Part shown: positions 7,113 to 13,324 of the stretch, one piece after another
How the letters are laid out: each line of letters starts with the position of its first letter
Position numbering within the stretch: position 1 is the stretch's first letter
Notes under the pieces: model-generated
Seen by the model: the letters and a program-made list of their open reading frames with translations, nothing else
The model's database searches: none
Told to the model about the DNA's origin: nothing
Source of the DNA: Rhodoluna limnophila
GTDB taxonomy: Bacteria; Actinomycetota; Actinomycetes; Actinomycetales; Microbacteriaceae
Assembly (NCBI GenBank): GCA_943326655.2
Contig: CALPUC020000005.1
Coordinates: 1 to 16,240, forward strand
Direction: 5' to 3'
DNA: 16,240 nucleotides
Program-made: the position numbers and the translations under genes

Positions 7113-7139
7113 AACCAGAACAAAACCCGTGAGGAATCT

Positions 7140-8381
7140 ATGCCAAAGCAACCAGCACTCCCAGCGCCAACACTCGAAGACTTCGAGCGTGCTGAGATTA
7201 TTGTGCGTGAAGTTGCCAACGTAACTCCGGTGCTTCACAGCAACGCACTCACCGAAATCACCGGCGTTGAGGTTCTGATGAAGGCCGAGAACCTTCAGCG
7301 AACCGGAGCCTACAAACTTCGTGGTGCTTATCACCGCATGACCAAGCTGACTCCTGCCGAGCGCAAAAAGGGAGTGATTGCCGCCTCTGCGGGTAACCAC
7401 GCCCAGGGCGTTGCCCTAGCTGCTAAGAAGCTAGGCATCAAGGCAACAATTTACATGCCGATTGGCGCGTCTCTGCCGAAGTTTGAAGCCACCAAGCACT
7501 ACGGCGCCGATGTGGTGCTTGAAGGCGCGGTCTTTGCCGAAACGCTGGCTGCGGCTCAGGCTTACGCTCTCAAGAAGGGTCTAATCTTCATTCCTCCCTA
7601 TGACCACCTAGACGTAGTGCTAGGGCAGGGAACCGTGGGCCTGGAGATTTTAGAGCAGGTGCCTGATGTGGCAAACGTCGTCGTTTCAATCGGTGGCGGA
7701 GGTTTGGCGGCCGGAGTTGCCACGGTTGTGAAGGCTTACGCGGCCAAACACAATCGCAAAATCAGGGTCTTCGGCGTGCAGGCGGAAAACGCCGCTTCCT
7801 ACGTGACTTCGCTCAAGGCTCGAAAGCTAGTGAGAATCGAAACCAAACGAACCATCGCCGACGGAATTGCAGTGGCTGTGCCTGGCAAGATTCCGTTTGA
7901 ACTAATCAAGAAAAACATCGACAAAGTTGTTGCCGTGAGCGACGACGAAATCGCTAAGGCAATAGTGCTTCTACTTGAACGGGCCAAGATGGTTGTCGAA
8001 CCGGCCGGCGCCGCCACCGTGGCTGCTCTAATGTCGGGTGCAATCAAGCCGAAGGGTAAGACCGTCGTGATTCTCTCTGGAGGCAACATCGACCCACTTC
8101 TTCTGCAAAAAGTGATTGGCCATGGACTCATGGCCGCCGAGCGCTACACCGATGTTTCGGTGATGCTTCCAGATCGTCCAGGTCAATTGGTAAAAGCCGC
8201 CCAGGCCATAGCCGCCGCCCAGGGCAACGTGGTTGAGGTGCTTCACACTCGTAACGGGAAAGACCTAGACATCAGCGAAGTTGAACTGAGACTTTCAATT
8301 GAGACATCGGGTCATGAGCATCGAGAGCGCGTTTTCGAAGCGCTACGCAAAGCCGGTTTGAACCCGAAGGTTCCTCGCTAG
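7140..8381 (+). CDS. ilvA: Threonine ammonia-lyase (threonine dehydratase) with ACT domain
   Basis: This PLP enzyme deaminates threonine to 2-oxobutanoate, the first committed step of isoleucine synthesis. In the 413-residue product the PLP lysine is Lys59 in RTGAYKLRGAY (54-64). SAGNHAQG (83-90) binds the substrate and cofactor, the phosphate-binding loop SIGGGGLAAG is at 183-192, and LSGGNID (312-318) closes the catalytic domain. A single ACT domain runs from about 337 (DVSVMLPDRPGQL) to the end. The form resembles short IlvA/TdcB-type enzymes rather than the roughly 510-residue E. coli IlvA with two regulatory domains, so feedback regulation may differ. ATG 7140 has GAGGA at 7131-7135. The gene stops 3 bp before the convergent greA. 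Serine dehydratase activity is also possible. Confidence 0.92.
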   Translation: MPKQPALPAPTLEDFERAEIIVREVANVTPVLHSNALTEITGVEVLMKAENLQRTGAYKLRGAYHRMTKLTPAERKKGVIAASAGNHAQGVALAAKKLGIKATIYMPIGASLPKFEATKHYGADVVLEGAVFAETLAAAQAYALKKGLIFIPPYDHLDVVLGQGTVGLEILEQVPDVANVVVSIGGGGLAAGVATVVKAYAAKHNRKIRVFGVQAENAASYVTSLKARKLVRIETKRTIADGIAVAVPGKIPFELIKKNIDKVVAVSDDEIAKAIVLLLERAKMVVEPAGAATVAALMSGAIKPKGKTVVILSGGNIDPLLLQKVIGHGLMAAERYTDVSVMLPDRPGQLVKAAQAIAAAQGNVVEVLHTRNGKDLDISEVELRLSIETSGHEHRERVFEALRKAGLNPKVPR

Positions 8382-8384
8382 AAA

Positions 8385-8864
8385 CTAGCCGTTGAAACGT
8401 TCTACGTTTAAGACCTTCACAGTGATGGTTTTGCCCATTGGGGTCTTGTAACTCGCCTCGTCGCCGATTTTCTTACCGATAATTGCGTTCCCGATGGGTG
8501 AATCGGGGGAGTAAACAGTAACGTCGTCTTCGGCAATCTCGGCCGAGCCAAGAAGGAAGCTGTTTTCAGAGCCGTTTAGTTCGACCGTAATCCACATACC
8601 CTGTTCAACCACGCCGTGCGAGGAGTGAGGTTCGCCAACCACCGCGGTGGCCAGGATGTTTTCAAGTCGGTAGATGCGGGCCTCAATCTTGCCCTGCTCT
8701 TCTTTGGCAGCGTGGTAGCCACCGTTCTCTTTTAGGTCTCCCTCTTCGCGAGCCTCGCCAATACGTCTCGCGATATCGGGACGACCCACCTTGAGCAGGT
8801 GTTCGAGTTCAGCGGCTAAGCGATCAAAGGCCTCTTGAGTGAGCCAGGTTGGTTCTTCAGACAT
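8385..8864 (-). CDS. greA: Transcription elongation factor GreA
   Basis: GreA enters the RNA polymerase secondary channel and stimulates cleavage of backtracked RNA. The 159-residue product has the N-terminal coiled coil (about 10-75) with the acidic tip loop EEGDLKENGGYHAAKEE (40-56), including Asp43 and Glu46, and a C-terminal FKBP-like domain (about 80-159) with the conserved SPDSPIGNAIIGKKIGD stretch. I place the start at ATG 8864. The frame stays open upstream to 8933, but that extension lies inside the DUF4307 gene and does not resemble GreA. No Shine-Dalgarno is present; a TAGAAT box ends 7 nt before the ATG, suggesting a leaderless mRNA whose promoter is within the end of the DUF4307 gene. 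Confidence 0.95.
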   Translation of the reverse strand: MSEEPTWLTQEAFDRLAAELEHLLKVGRPDIARRIGEAREEGDLKENGGYHAAKEEQGKIEARIYRLENILATAVVGEPHSSHGVVEQGMWITVELNGSENSFLLGSAEIAEDDVTVYSPDSPIGNAIIGKKIGDEASYKTPMGKTITVKVLNVERFNG

Positions 8865-8871
8865 GCGCTCA

Positions 8872-8877
8872 ATTCTA
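8872..8877 (-). promoter_or_regulatory. Putative leaderless -10 box of greA
   Basis: The minus-strand TAGAAT differs from the TATAAT consensus at one base and ends 7 nt before the greA ATG. Its first three bases are the TAG stop codon of the DUF4307 gene, so greA could be expressed independently of it. Confidence 0.5.
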
Positions 8878-9264
8878 TTTGACGCGGCAGCCATCCGACT
8901 TAAGTACGGCAGCCGGTTCCAGAGTTTTGACAATCACGTGAAGCGCTAACTTGTCGCTGTTGTTTGCAGGAATCTCAACTTCAACAAACCCAACCACTTT
9001 CCCCTTGGCCTCATATGCCTTGAAGCTGCAGGAGGCCGCCAGATCTCCGGTTAGGGCGGTGAAATTACCTCGAATGTGGGTGTCATCGATTTTTTCATAA
9101 CTGGTAACTTCAACACTGGCCAACGGTTTGGCGATAAAAGTTGAGTAAATGGCGAAGGAGAAAAAGGCAACTAGAGCCAAAGTAGCCAGGACTTTAGTGG
9201 TCAGACTGAACTTGTTTTCTGAGCGACCGTAGCGCTCTTCCAACTTGGCAGTTTTTTCGCTCAT
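8875..9264 (-). CDS. DUF4307 family membrane protein
   Basis: This 129-residue protein has one membrane segment at about 24-43 after a short cytoplasmic N-terminus with the family-typical RYGR (11-14). An extracytoplasmic beta-rich domain of about 85 residues follows, with two cysteines (Cys79 and Cys126), a possible disulfide. It matches DUF4307, an actinobacterial family of unknown function regularly encoded just upstream of greA (Rv1080c-Rv1081c in M. tuberculosis, from memory). The ATG at 9264 lacks a Shine-Dalgarno; TACCCT on the minus strand (9271-9276) ends 6 nt before it. The gene stops 10 bp before the greA start. In Mycobacterium its other neighbour is mca, which is absent here. Confidence 0.82.
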   Translation of the reverse strand: MSEKTAKLEERYGRSENKFSLTTKVLATLALVAFFSFAIYSTFIAKPLASVEVTSYEKIDDTHIRGNFTALTGDLAASCSFKAYEAKGKVVGFVEVEIPANNSDKLALHVIVKTLEPAAVLKSDGCRVK

Positions 9265-9270
9265 AGTTCA

Positions 9271-9276
9271 AGGGTA
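9271..9276 (-). promoter_or_regulatory. Putative leaderless -10 box of the DUF4307 gene
   Basis: The minus-strand TACCCT fits TANNNT and ends 6 nt before the ATG at 9264, which has no Shine-Dalgarno. It sits in a 39-bp divergent gap. Confidence 0.35.
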
Positions 9277-9291
9277 GTAGCAAAATGCGGG

Positions 9292-9297
9292 CATACT
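9292..9297 (+). promoter_or_regulatory. Putative leaderless -10 box of the small membrane protein gene
   Basis: CATACT matches TATAAT at four of six bases, including the key A2 and T6, and ends 6 nt before ATG 9304. No Shine-Dalgarno is present. This is weaker than the other boxes. Confidence 0.3.
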
Positions 9298-9303
9298 TAA
9301 ACC

Positions 9304-9552
9304 ATGCTGTTCTTGAATTCACTCATGACAATCGACCCAAATCTAGAGACCATCGACCCGCTAAACGATCCAGACAAGGTTTATTACAGCCCTGGTGTTT
9401 TGGGCTTCGCGGCGGTATTTCTGATGATGGTGGCTGCCATCTTTTTGATTGTCGACATGGCGAGGCGTGTTCGTCGGGTTCGCTACCGATCTGAAATTCA
9501 GGAAAAGCTAGCCGGCGAAGCTTCCGTCAAGGGGAGCAAGCCCAATAAGTAG
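9304..9552 (+). CDS. Small single-pass membrane protein (Rv1083-like position)
   Basis: This 82-residue protein has an acidic N-terminus with a DPxxxTIDPLNDPDKVYYSPG segment, one membrane helix at about 32-51 (GVLGFAAVFLMMVAAIFLIV), then a strongly basic stretch ARRVRRVRYR (53-62) that should stay in the cytoplasm, so N-out/C-in topology is likely. By position, between DUF4307 and the HlyIII/TrhA gene, and by shape, it corresponds to the small conserved membrane protein at this locus in other Actinobacteria (Rv1083 in M. tuberculosis, from memory). Function unknown. ATG 9325 is an alternative start giving 75 residues; neither start has a Shine-Dalgarno. The last 45 bp overlap the convergent HlyIII gene. 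Confidence 0.75.
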   Translation: MLFLNSLMTIDPNLETIDPLNDPDKVYYSPGVLGFAAVFLMMVAAIFLIVDMARRVRRVRYRSEIQEKLAGEASVKGSKPNK

Positions 9553-10230
9553 AGCCGCCGTCCAGTGGCAACCAAAAGCGATAACGGTTAGCGCGTGGAA
9601 AATCTCGTGGAAACCAAAGTGCTTCGGAATTGGGTTAGGGCGCTTTAGCCCGTAAACCACGGCACCGATTGTGTAAGCCAGCCCACCAGCCAGAATGAGA
9701 ATCATCATTGGTAGATTGGCTGCCATAAAATCGCGCACGTATACGATTGCTCCCCAGCCCATCCCCACATAAATCACTGTGTAGAGCCAGCGCGGAGCTC
9801 CAATCCAAAAAACCCGAAATCCGATGCCAAGTATTGTGAGCGACCAAATTGCTATCAGAAGAAATAGTCCCTGTTCAAAGGGAAGCGCCAGCATTGTGAT
9901 CGGCGTATAGCTGCCGGCGATTAGTAGAAAGATGTTGGCGTGGTCGATTCGCTTCAGGGCCAGTTTCGTCTTTGGCTTCCAGTTAAAGCGGTGATAAAGC
10001 GCAGAGTTTCCGAATAGTAGGAACGAGCAGGCGAAGAAGATAGAACCGGCAACTTTGGCTGCCGCACCCTCGCCGAAAACGATTAGAAGAACGCCGCCAG
10101 CAATAACAATTGGAAGAATCCCAGCATGTAGCCAGCCACGAAGAGTTGGCTTGGTTTCTTCGACTACTGGAAAGCCAGACGATACTGGCAGGTAAAGCGT
10201 TGGGGTATCGTCGTTCTTTGGCTGGTCCAT
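9508..10230 (-). CDS. Hemolysin III / TrhA family membrane protein (PAQR superfamily)
   Basis: This 240-residue protein has about seven membrane helices starting near residue 34 and the HlyIII metal-site residues: SALYHRF (76-82), RIDHANIFLLIAGSYTP (94-110) and GFHEIFHALTVIAFGCHW (206-223). Family members are PAQR-like membrane proteins; TrhA in E. coli has been linked to membrane fluidity homeostasis, and the hemolysin name is historical. The ATG at 10230 has no Shine-Dalgarno; a minus-strand TAGGGT ends 7 nt upstream. The gene is divergent from the cis-prenyltransferase over only 26 bp, and this pairing is conserved in Actinobacteria (Rv1085c-Rv1086, from memory). Its 3' end overlaps the preceding small gene by 45 bp. 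Confidence 0.9.
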   Translation of the reverse strand: MDQPKNDDTPTLYLPVSSGFPVVEETKPTLRGWLHAGILPIVIAGGVLLIVFGEGAAAKVAGSIFFACSFLLFGNSALYHRFNWKPKTKLALKRIDHANIFLLIAGSYTPITMLALPFEQGLFLLIAIWSLTILGIGFRVFWIGAPRWLYTVIYVGMGWGAIVYVRDFMAANLPMMILILAGGLAYTIGAVVYGLKRPNPIPKHFGFHEIFHALTVIAFGCHWTAALLIGLAPLDGSFAG

Positions 10231-10237
10231 AGGTCTA

Positions 10238-10243
10238 ACCCTA
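10238..10243 (-). promoter_or_regulatory. Putative leaderless -10 box of the HlyIII gene
   Basis: The minus-strand TAGGGT fits TANNNT and ends 7 nt before ATG 10230. One base separates it from the oppositely oriented box of the prenyltransferase gene. Confidence 0.45.
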
Positions 10244-10244
10244 G

Positions 10245-10250
10245 TAGCCT
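10245..10250 (+). promoter_or_regulatory. Putative leaderless -10 box of the prenyltransferase gene
   Basis: TAGCCT fits TANNNT and ends 6 nt before GTG 10257. There is no Shine-Dalgarno. Any -35 would lie within the start of the divergent HlyIII gene; none is clear. Confidence 0.45.
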
Positions 10251-10256
10251 AGAACC

Positions 10257-11012
10257 GTGCGAAACCTGATTTATCGAATTTACGAGAGACGCATTGCCTC
10301 TGGCCTCGGGCCAGGTTCGCGACCTAAGCACGTGGCAGTCATCCTCGACGGAAATCGCCGCTGGGCTGCACTCAAAGACGGCCATTCTGCTAAAGACGGC
10401 CACACCGCCGGAGCACTCAAGACTCGCGAATTTCTCGGTTGGTGCGATGAGCTCGGTATCGAACTGGTGACCCTTTACCTACTCTCTACCGACAACGTCG
10501 CTAACCGCAAAAGTCAAGAACTCGACGACCTGATTGAAGTTATTGACGATTTAGTTCAAACCCTTTCTGAATCTGGTCGTTGGAAACTTCAGTTAGTTGG
10601 AGACCGGGCGCTTCTTCCCGAAAAACTTGCCAAGACCATTGCCTCGGCCGAGGACCACACATCCACCTGGCCGGGAATGCATGTAAACCTCGCCGTGGCG
10701 TATGGCGGCCGCCATGAAATCACCGACGCAGTGAAGAGTATTCTCGCCGCCCACAAAGACCAGAGCATCGACGAACTGGCGGAGCTACTAACTCCAGAGC
10801 TCATCACCAAGCATCTTTATACGTCTGGGCAACCCGATCCAGACCTGGTAATTAGAACCTCCGGGGAACAACGCATGTCGGGTTTTCTGCTCTGGCAGAG
10901 CGCCAACTCCGAGTTTTATTTCGAAGAAGCACTCTGGCCTGATTTCCGCCGAGTCGACTTTCTACGTGCCCTTCGTGCCTTCGCCAAAAGGCATCGTCGC
11001 TTCGGTGCCTAA
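10257..11012 (+). CDS. uppS: cis-Prenyltransferase (isoprenyl diphosphate synthase, UppS family)
   Basis: The enzyme condenses isopentenyl diphosphate with allylic diphosphates in cis to make Z-polyprenyl diphosphates, the source of the undecaprenyl- or decaprenyl-phosphate carrier for the cell wall. The 251-residue product shows HVAVILDGNRRWA (25-37) with the catalytic Asp31, a GHTAGA segment, STDN in the middle, and the C-terminal RTSGEQRMSGFLLWQSANSEFYF substrate/Mg site. RTSGEQR with FLLWQSA resembles the actinobacterial Rv1086 short-chain Z-FPP synthase branch, so product chain length is uncertain. The GTG start at 10257 fits the conserved N-terminus and lacks a Shine-Dalgarno. Residues 40-49 contain KDGH twice, from an 11-base direct repeat with an 18-bp period. 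Confidence 0.92.
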   Translation: MRNLIYRIYERRIASGLGPGSRPKHVAVILDGNRRWAALKDGHSAKDGHTAGALKTREFLGWCDELGIELVTLYLLSTDNVANRKSQELDDLIEVIDDLVQTLSESGRWKLQLVGDRALLPEKLAKTIASAEDHTSTWPGMHVNLAVAYGGRHEITDAVKSILAAHKDQSIDELAELLTPELITKHLYTSGQPDPDLVIRTSGEQRMSGFLLWQSANSEFYFEEALWPDFRRVDFLRALRAFAKRHRRFGA

Positions 11013-11073
11013 AAGATAACTGAACGAAACTTTGCCGTTTGGCGTGTCTACACAGATGCCGTTTAGTCGGGTC

Positions 11074-11079
11074 TAAAGT
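11074..11079 (+). promoter_or_regulatory. Possible -10 element for the PhoH gene
   Basis: TAAAGT fits TANNNT in the 96-bp gap after the prenyltransferase gene and would leave a leader of about 20-25 nt with the AGGAG site at 11099-11103. The gap also holds an 8-base direct repeat TGCCGTTT (11033-11040 and 11057-11064) of unknown meaning. No strong terminator is seen. Confidence 0.3.
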
Positions 11080-11108
11080 TTCCTCAAGAAGACCACACAG
11101 GAGCAATA

Positions 11109-12437
11109 GTGCCAAATAGCAGCCCATCTCGTTCCAAGTCAGCAAAAAAACAGGAACAGGGGCTGCGCACATACGTGCTCGACACTTCGGTGCTCTTATC
11201 CGACCCTAAAGCCATGTTCCGTTTCAAAGAACAGTCTGTGGTTATCCCAATCGTGGTCATCAATGAACTCGAGAAAAAGCGCCACGACCCTGAAATTGGC
11301 TTCTTCGCAAGACAGGCACTCAGAGCCCTAGACGATCTGCGACAAGAACATGAACGTCTCGATTTCCCAATTGAGGTTGGCGAAGGCGGAACACTTCGCG
11401 TGGAACTAAACCACATCGACCAGTCGGTTTTACCCGTTGGTTACCAACTAGGAGATAACGACAGCCGAATTTTGGCCGTTGCCATGAATCTAGCCAACGA
11501 GGGAAATAACATCACTGTGGTCTCTCAAGACCTGCCAATGCGCGTGAAAGTGGCCTCTCTCGGTTTGCACGCGGAAGAGTACCGGAACAACCTTGCCGTT
11601 GATTCCGGCTGGACCGGCCAAGCGGAGATAACCATCACATCGGAGCAGATGAACGACCTCTACGAAAACGAGGTAGTTACTCTCGAGGAACTCAAGGGAA
11701 TGCCGGCCAACACCGGGCTCGTGATTTCCAGCGACCGCGGCCAGTGCCTAGGCCGCCTCACCCGCAACGGCCAGGTTCACCTGGTTAGAGGCGATCGAGA
11801 CGTCTTCGGCGTTCACGGCCGTAGCTCGGAGCAAAAACTTGCCATCGACCTACTTCTAGACTCCGACGTGGGCATTGTGAGCCTCGGTGGGCGGGCTGGA
11901 ACAGGTAAGTCGGCACTCGCTCTCTGCGCTGCCCTCGAAGCCGTCATGGAGCGCAGAGCGCACAAGAAAATCATGGTCTTCCGCCCAATTTTCGCCGTTG
12001 GTGGCCAAGACATCGGTTTCCTCCCAGGAACCGAAGGGGAGAAGATGAACCCCTGGGGCCAAGCCATCTTCGACACTCTCGGTGCATTAGTTTCCAAAGA
12101 GGTCGTGAACCACGTGGTCGAGCGAGGAATCCTAGAAGTTCTTCCGCTAACTCACATCCGAGGTCGCTCCCTGCACGATGCATTCGTGATCGTCGACGAA
12201 GCTCAGTCTCTAGAGCGCAACGTCCTCCTAACAGTGCTCTCACGCATCGGCCAAAACTCTAAGGTCGTGCTTACCCACGACGTCGCCCAGCGCGACAACC
12301 TGAGAGTCGGCCGCCACGACGGCATCGCCGCAGTCATCGAAGCTCTAAAGGGTCAAGATCTCTTCGGTCACGTAACCCTAATGCGCTCCGAGCGTTCCGC
12401 AATCGCAGCATTGGTGACTGACCTTTTAGATAATTAG
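11109..12437 (+). CDS. phoH2: PhoH2-type PIN domain RNase / PhoH ATPase
   Basis: The 442-residue protein fuses an N-terminal PIN ribonuclease domain (about 20-155) to a C-terminal PhoH P-loop ATPase (about 235-440). PIN acidic residues are visible in YVLDTSVLL (Asp25), INELEKKR (Glu53), GDNDSRIL (Asp116, Asp118) and SQDLP (Asp141). The ATPase has Walker A GGRAGTGKSAL (260-270, Lys267) and Walker B IVDEAQ (361-366), with the PhoH-typical FRPIFAVGGQDIGFLPG between. Mycobacterial PhoH2 is an ATP-dependent RNA unwinding and cleaving enzyme with an upstream antitoxin PhoAT. No antitoxin-sized ORF is visible in the 96 bp here, so a stand-alone RNA-processing role is likelier. The GTG start at 11109 has AGGAG at 11099-11103. 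The next gene follows after 3 bp. Confidence 0.92.
   Translation: MPNSSPSRSKSAKKQEQGLRTYVLDTSVLLSDPKAMFRFKEQSVVIPIVVINELEKKRHDPEIGFFARQALRALDDLRQEHERLDFPIEVGEGGTLRVELNHIDQSVLPVGYQLGDNDSRILAVAMNLANEGNNITVVSQDLPMRVKVASLGLHAEEYRNNLAVDSGWTGQAEITITSEQMNDLYENEVVTLEELKGMPANTGLVISSDRGQCLGRLTRNGQVHLVRGDRDVFGVHGRSSEQKLAIDLLLDSDVGIVSLGGRAGTGKSALALCAALEAVMERRAHKKIMVFRPIFAVGGQDIGFLPGTEGEKMNPWGQAIFDTLGALVSKEVVNHVVERGILEVLPLTHIRGRSLHDAFVIVDEAQSLERNVLLTVLSRIGQNSKVVLTHDVAQRDNLRVGRHDGIAAVIEALKGQDLFGHVTLMRSERSAIAALVTDLLDN
12429..12434 (+). promoter_or_regulatory. Possible leaderless -10 box inside the PhoH gene end
   Basis: GATAAT matches TATAAT at five of six bases and ends 6 nt before ATG 12441, which has no Shine-Dalgarno. 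It lies in the last codons of the PhoH gene. Co-transcription with translational coupling is an equally good explanation. Confidence 0.35.
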
Positions 12438-12440
12438 TTC

Positions 12441-12815
12441 ATGAGTAACAGACCCGCCATCGAGGCAATGCTTTCCGACTACTTTGACGCCATGCACACC
12501 CAAGACATGGACAAGTTCGACCGAGTATTCCACACAGATGTTGTGCTCTACAGCGCCCAAACCGGTGAACTGAATCGTCGACCATACGACGTTTATCGCG
12601 AAGCCGTGGTCAACCGAGAGTCACCAGAGTCAAAGGGCGAAGAACGCAAAGACGAGATTCTTCTCATCGACGAAATCTCCGACACCGCTGCCATGGCTAA
12701 GGTTCAGCTACAAATGATGGGAGGAGTAATGCAGGACTACCTGACCCTGATTCACATCGACGGCCGCTGGCAGATCATCTCCAAGATTTGGGAGCGCGTC
12801 GGCGACGTAGCGTAA
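12441..12815 (+). CDS. NTF2-like / putative lumazine-binding family protein
   Basis: This 124-residue cytoplasmic protein has the SnoaL/NTF2-like cone fold pattern: an N-terminal helix (IEAMLSDYFDAMHTQDMDKFDRVFH, about 6-30), then strands with YSAQTG, a helix near PYDVYREAVV, and C-terminal beta strands AMAKVQLQMM and DYLTLIHIDGRWQIISKIW. The last segment matches the nuclear transport factor 2 / putative lumazine-binding family, many members of which lack known function. No signal peptide. It starts 3 bp after the PhoH stop and has no Shine-Dalgarno. Neighbours give no pathway clue. Enzyme, binding protein and structural roles are all open. Confidence 0.78.
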   Translation: MSNRPAIEAMLSDYFDAMHTQDMDKFDRVFHTDVVLYSAQTGELNRRPYDVYREAVVNRESPESKGEERKDEILLIDEISDTAAMAKVQLQMMGGVMQDYLTLIHIDGRWQIISKIWERVGDVA

Positions 12816-12853
12816 CCTGTGTAAAACTTCCTCACCAGTTCGAGCGTTTGCAA

Positions 12854-12859
12854 TAACTT
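12854..12859 (+). promoter_or_regulatory. Putative leaderless -10 box of the prepilin peptidase gene
   Basis: TAACTT fits TANNNT and ends 6 nt before ATG 12866. This spacing is the reason to prefer ATG 12866 over the in-frame GTG at 12860, which directly follows the box. Confidence 0.4.
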
Positions 12860-12865
12860 GTGGGG

Positions 12866-13324
12866 ATGTTTCCTCTAATCGGAATTGGCTTCTTTGCCGC
12901 CACGACCATCCCGCTGATGGTTATCGACTTTCGCGAGCGTCGCCTGCCCAACAAAATCACCATCCCCGGCTATCTGATTTCGCTTCTGGGCTTAGTGCTC
13001 ACTCTTGAGTGGAGCCGAGTTCTCACCGCCGTTGCCATAAGCGCTCTGTTGTTTGGAGCAGGCACGCTGATCAGCCTCAAGGGCTGGATTGGCATGGGTG
13101 ATGTGAAGTTGGTTTCTGGCTTGTCTCTGTTATTGGCGTGGTTCGACCCTGCGTTGGTGTGGCAAGCGACTCTATGGTCTTTCGGCATTGCAACCGCGGT
13201 GGTTTTGGTTGGTTTTCTTGCCAAAAAGATGACGACCCGGAGCTCTATCGCTCTCGGGCCGTATCTTCTACTTGGTTTTTGGGTGGTTGTTATTCCGCCG
13301 GTTTGGTCATCGATAGCACGTTGA
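12866..13324 (+). CDS. A24 family prepilin peptidase (short form)
   Basis: A24 peptidases are membrane aspartyl proteases that cleave the leader of type IV or Tad prepilins at the inner face of the membrane. The 152-residue product has hydrophobic segments across its length and both catalytic motifs: VIDFRERRLPN (19-29, Asp21) and GMGDVKL (76-82, Asp79). It lacks the N-terminal methyltransferase-like domain with paired Cys found in PilD, so it is the peptidase-only form common with Tad/Flp systems. No pilin or pilus assembly gene is nearby. The start is ATG 12866 by leaderless spacing; GTG 12860 adds two residues. The last 35 bp overlap convergent fumC. Its substrates cannot be told from this window. 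Confidence 0.87.
   Translation: MFPLIGIGFFAATTIPLMVIDFRERRLPNKITIPGYLISLLGLVLTLEWSRVLTAVAISALLFGAGTLISLKGWIGMGDVKLVSGLSLLLAWFDPALVWQATLWSFGIATAVVLVGFLAKKMTTRSSIALGPYLLLGFWVVVIPPVWSSIAR

Noticed and set aside
8865..8933. N-terminal extension of GreA by 23 residues
   Set aside because: It runs into the DUF4307 coding region and makes GreA too long; ATG 8864 gives the normal GreA N-terminus.
10374..10402. Tandem duplication KDGHSAKDGH in the prenyltransferase
   Set aside because: The loop is only about one residue longer than in E. coli UppS, so the repeat is probably coincidental rather than an insertion.
11033..11076. Small ORF before phoH2 as a possible antitoxin, and the TGCCGTTT direct repeat as an operator
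   Set aside because: The ORF is only about 14 codons with no ribosome site. Two copies of an 8-base repeat in a 96-bp gap are too little to call an operator.
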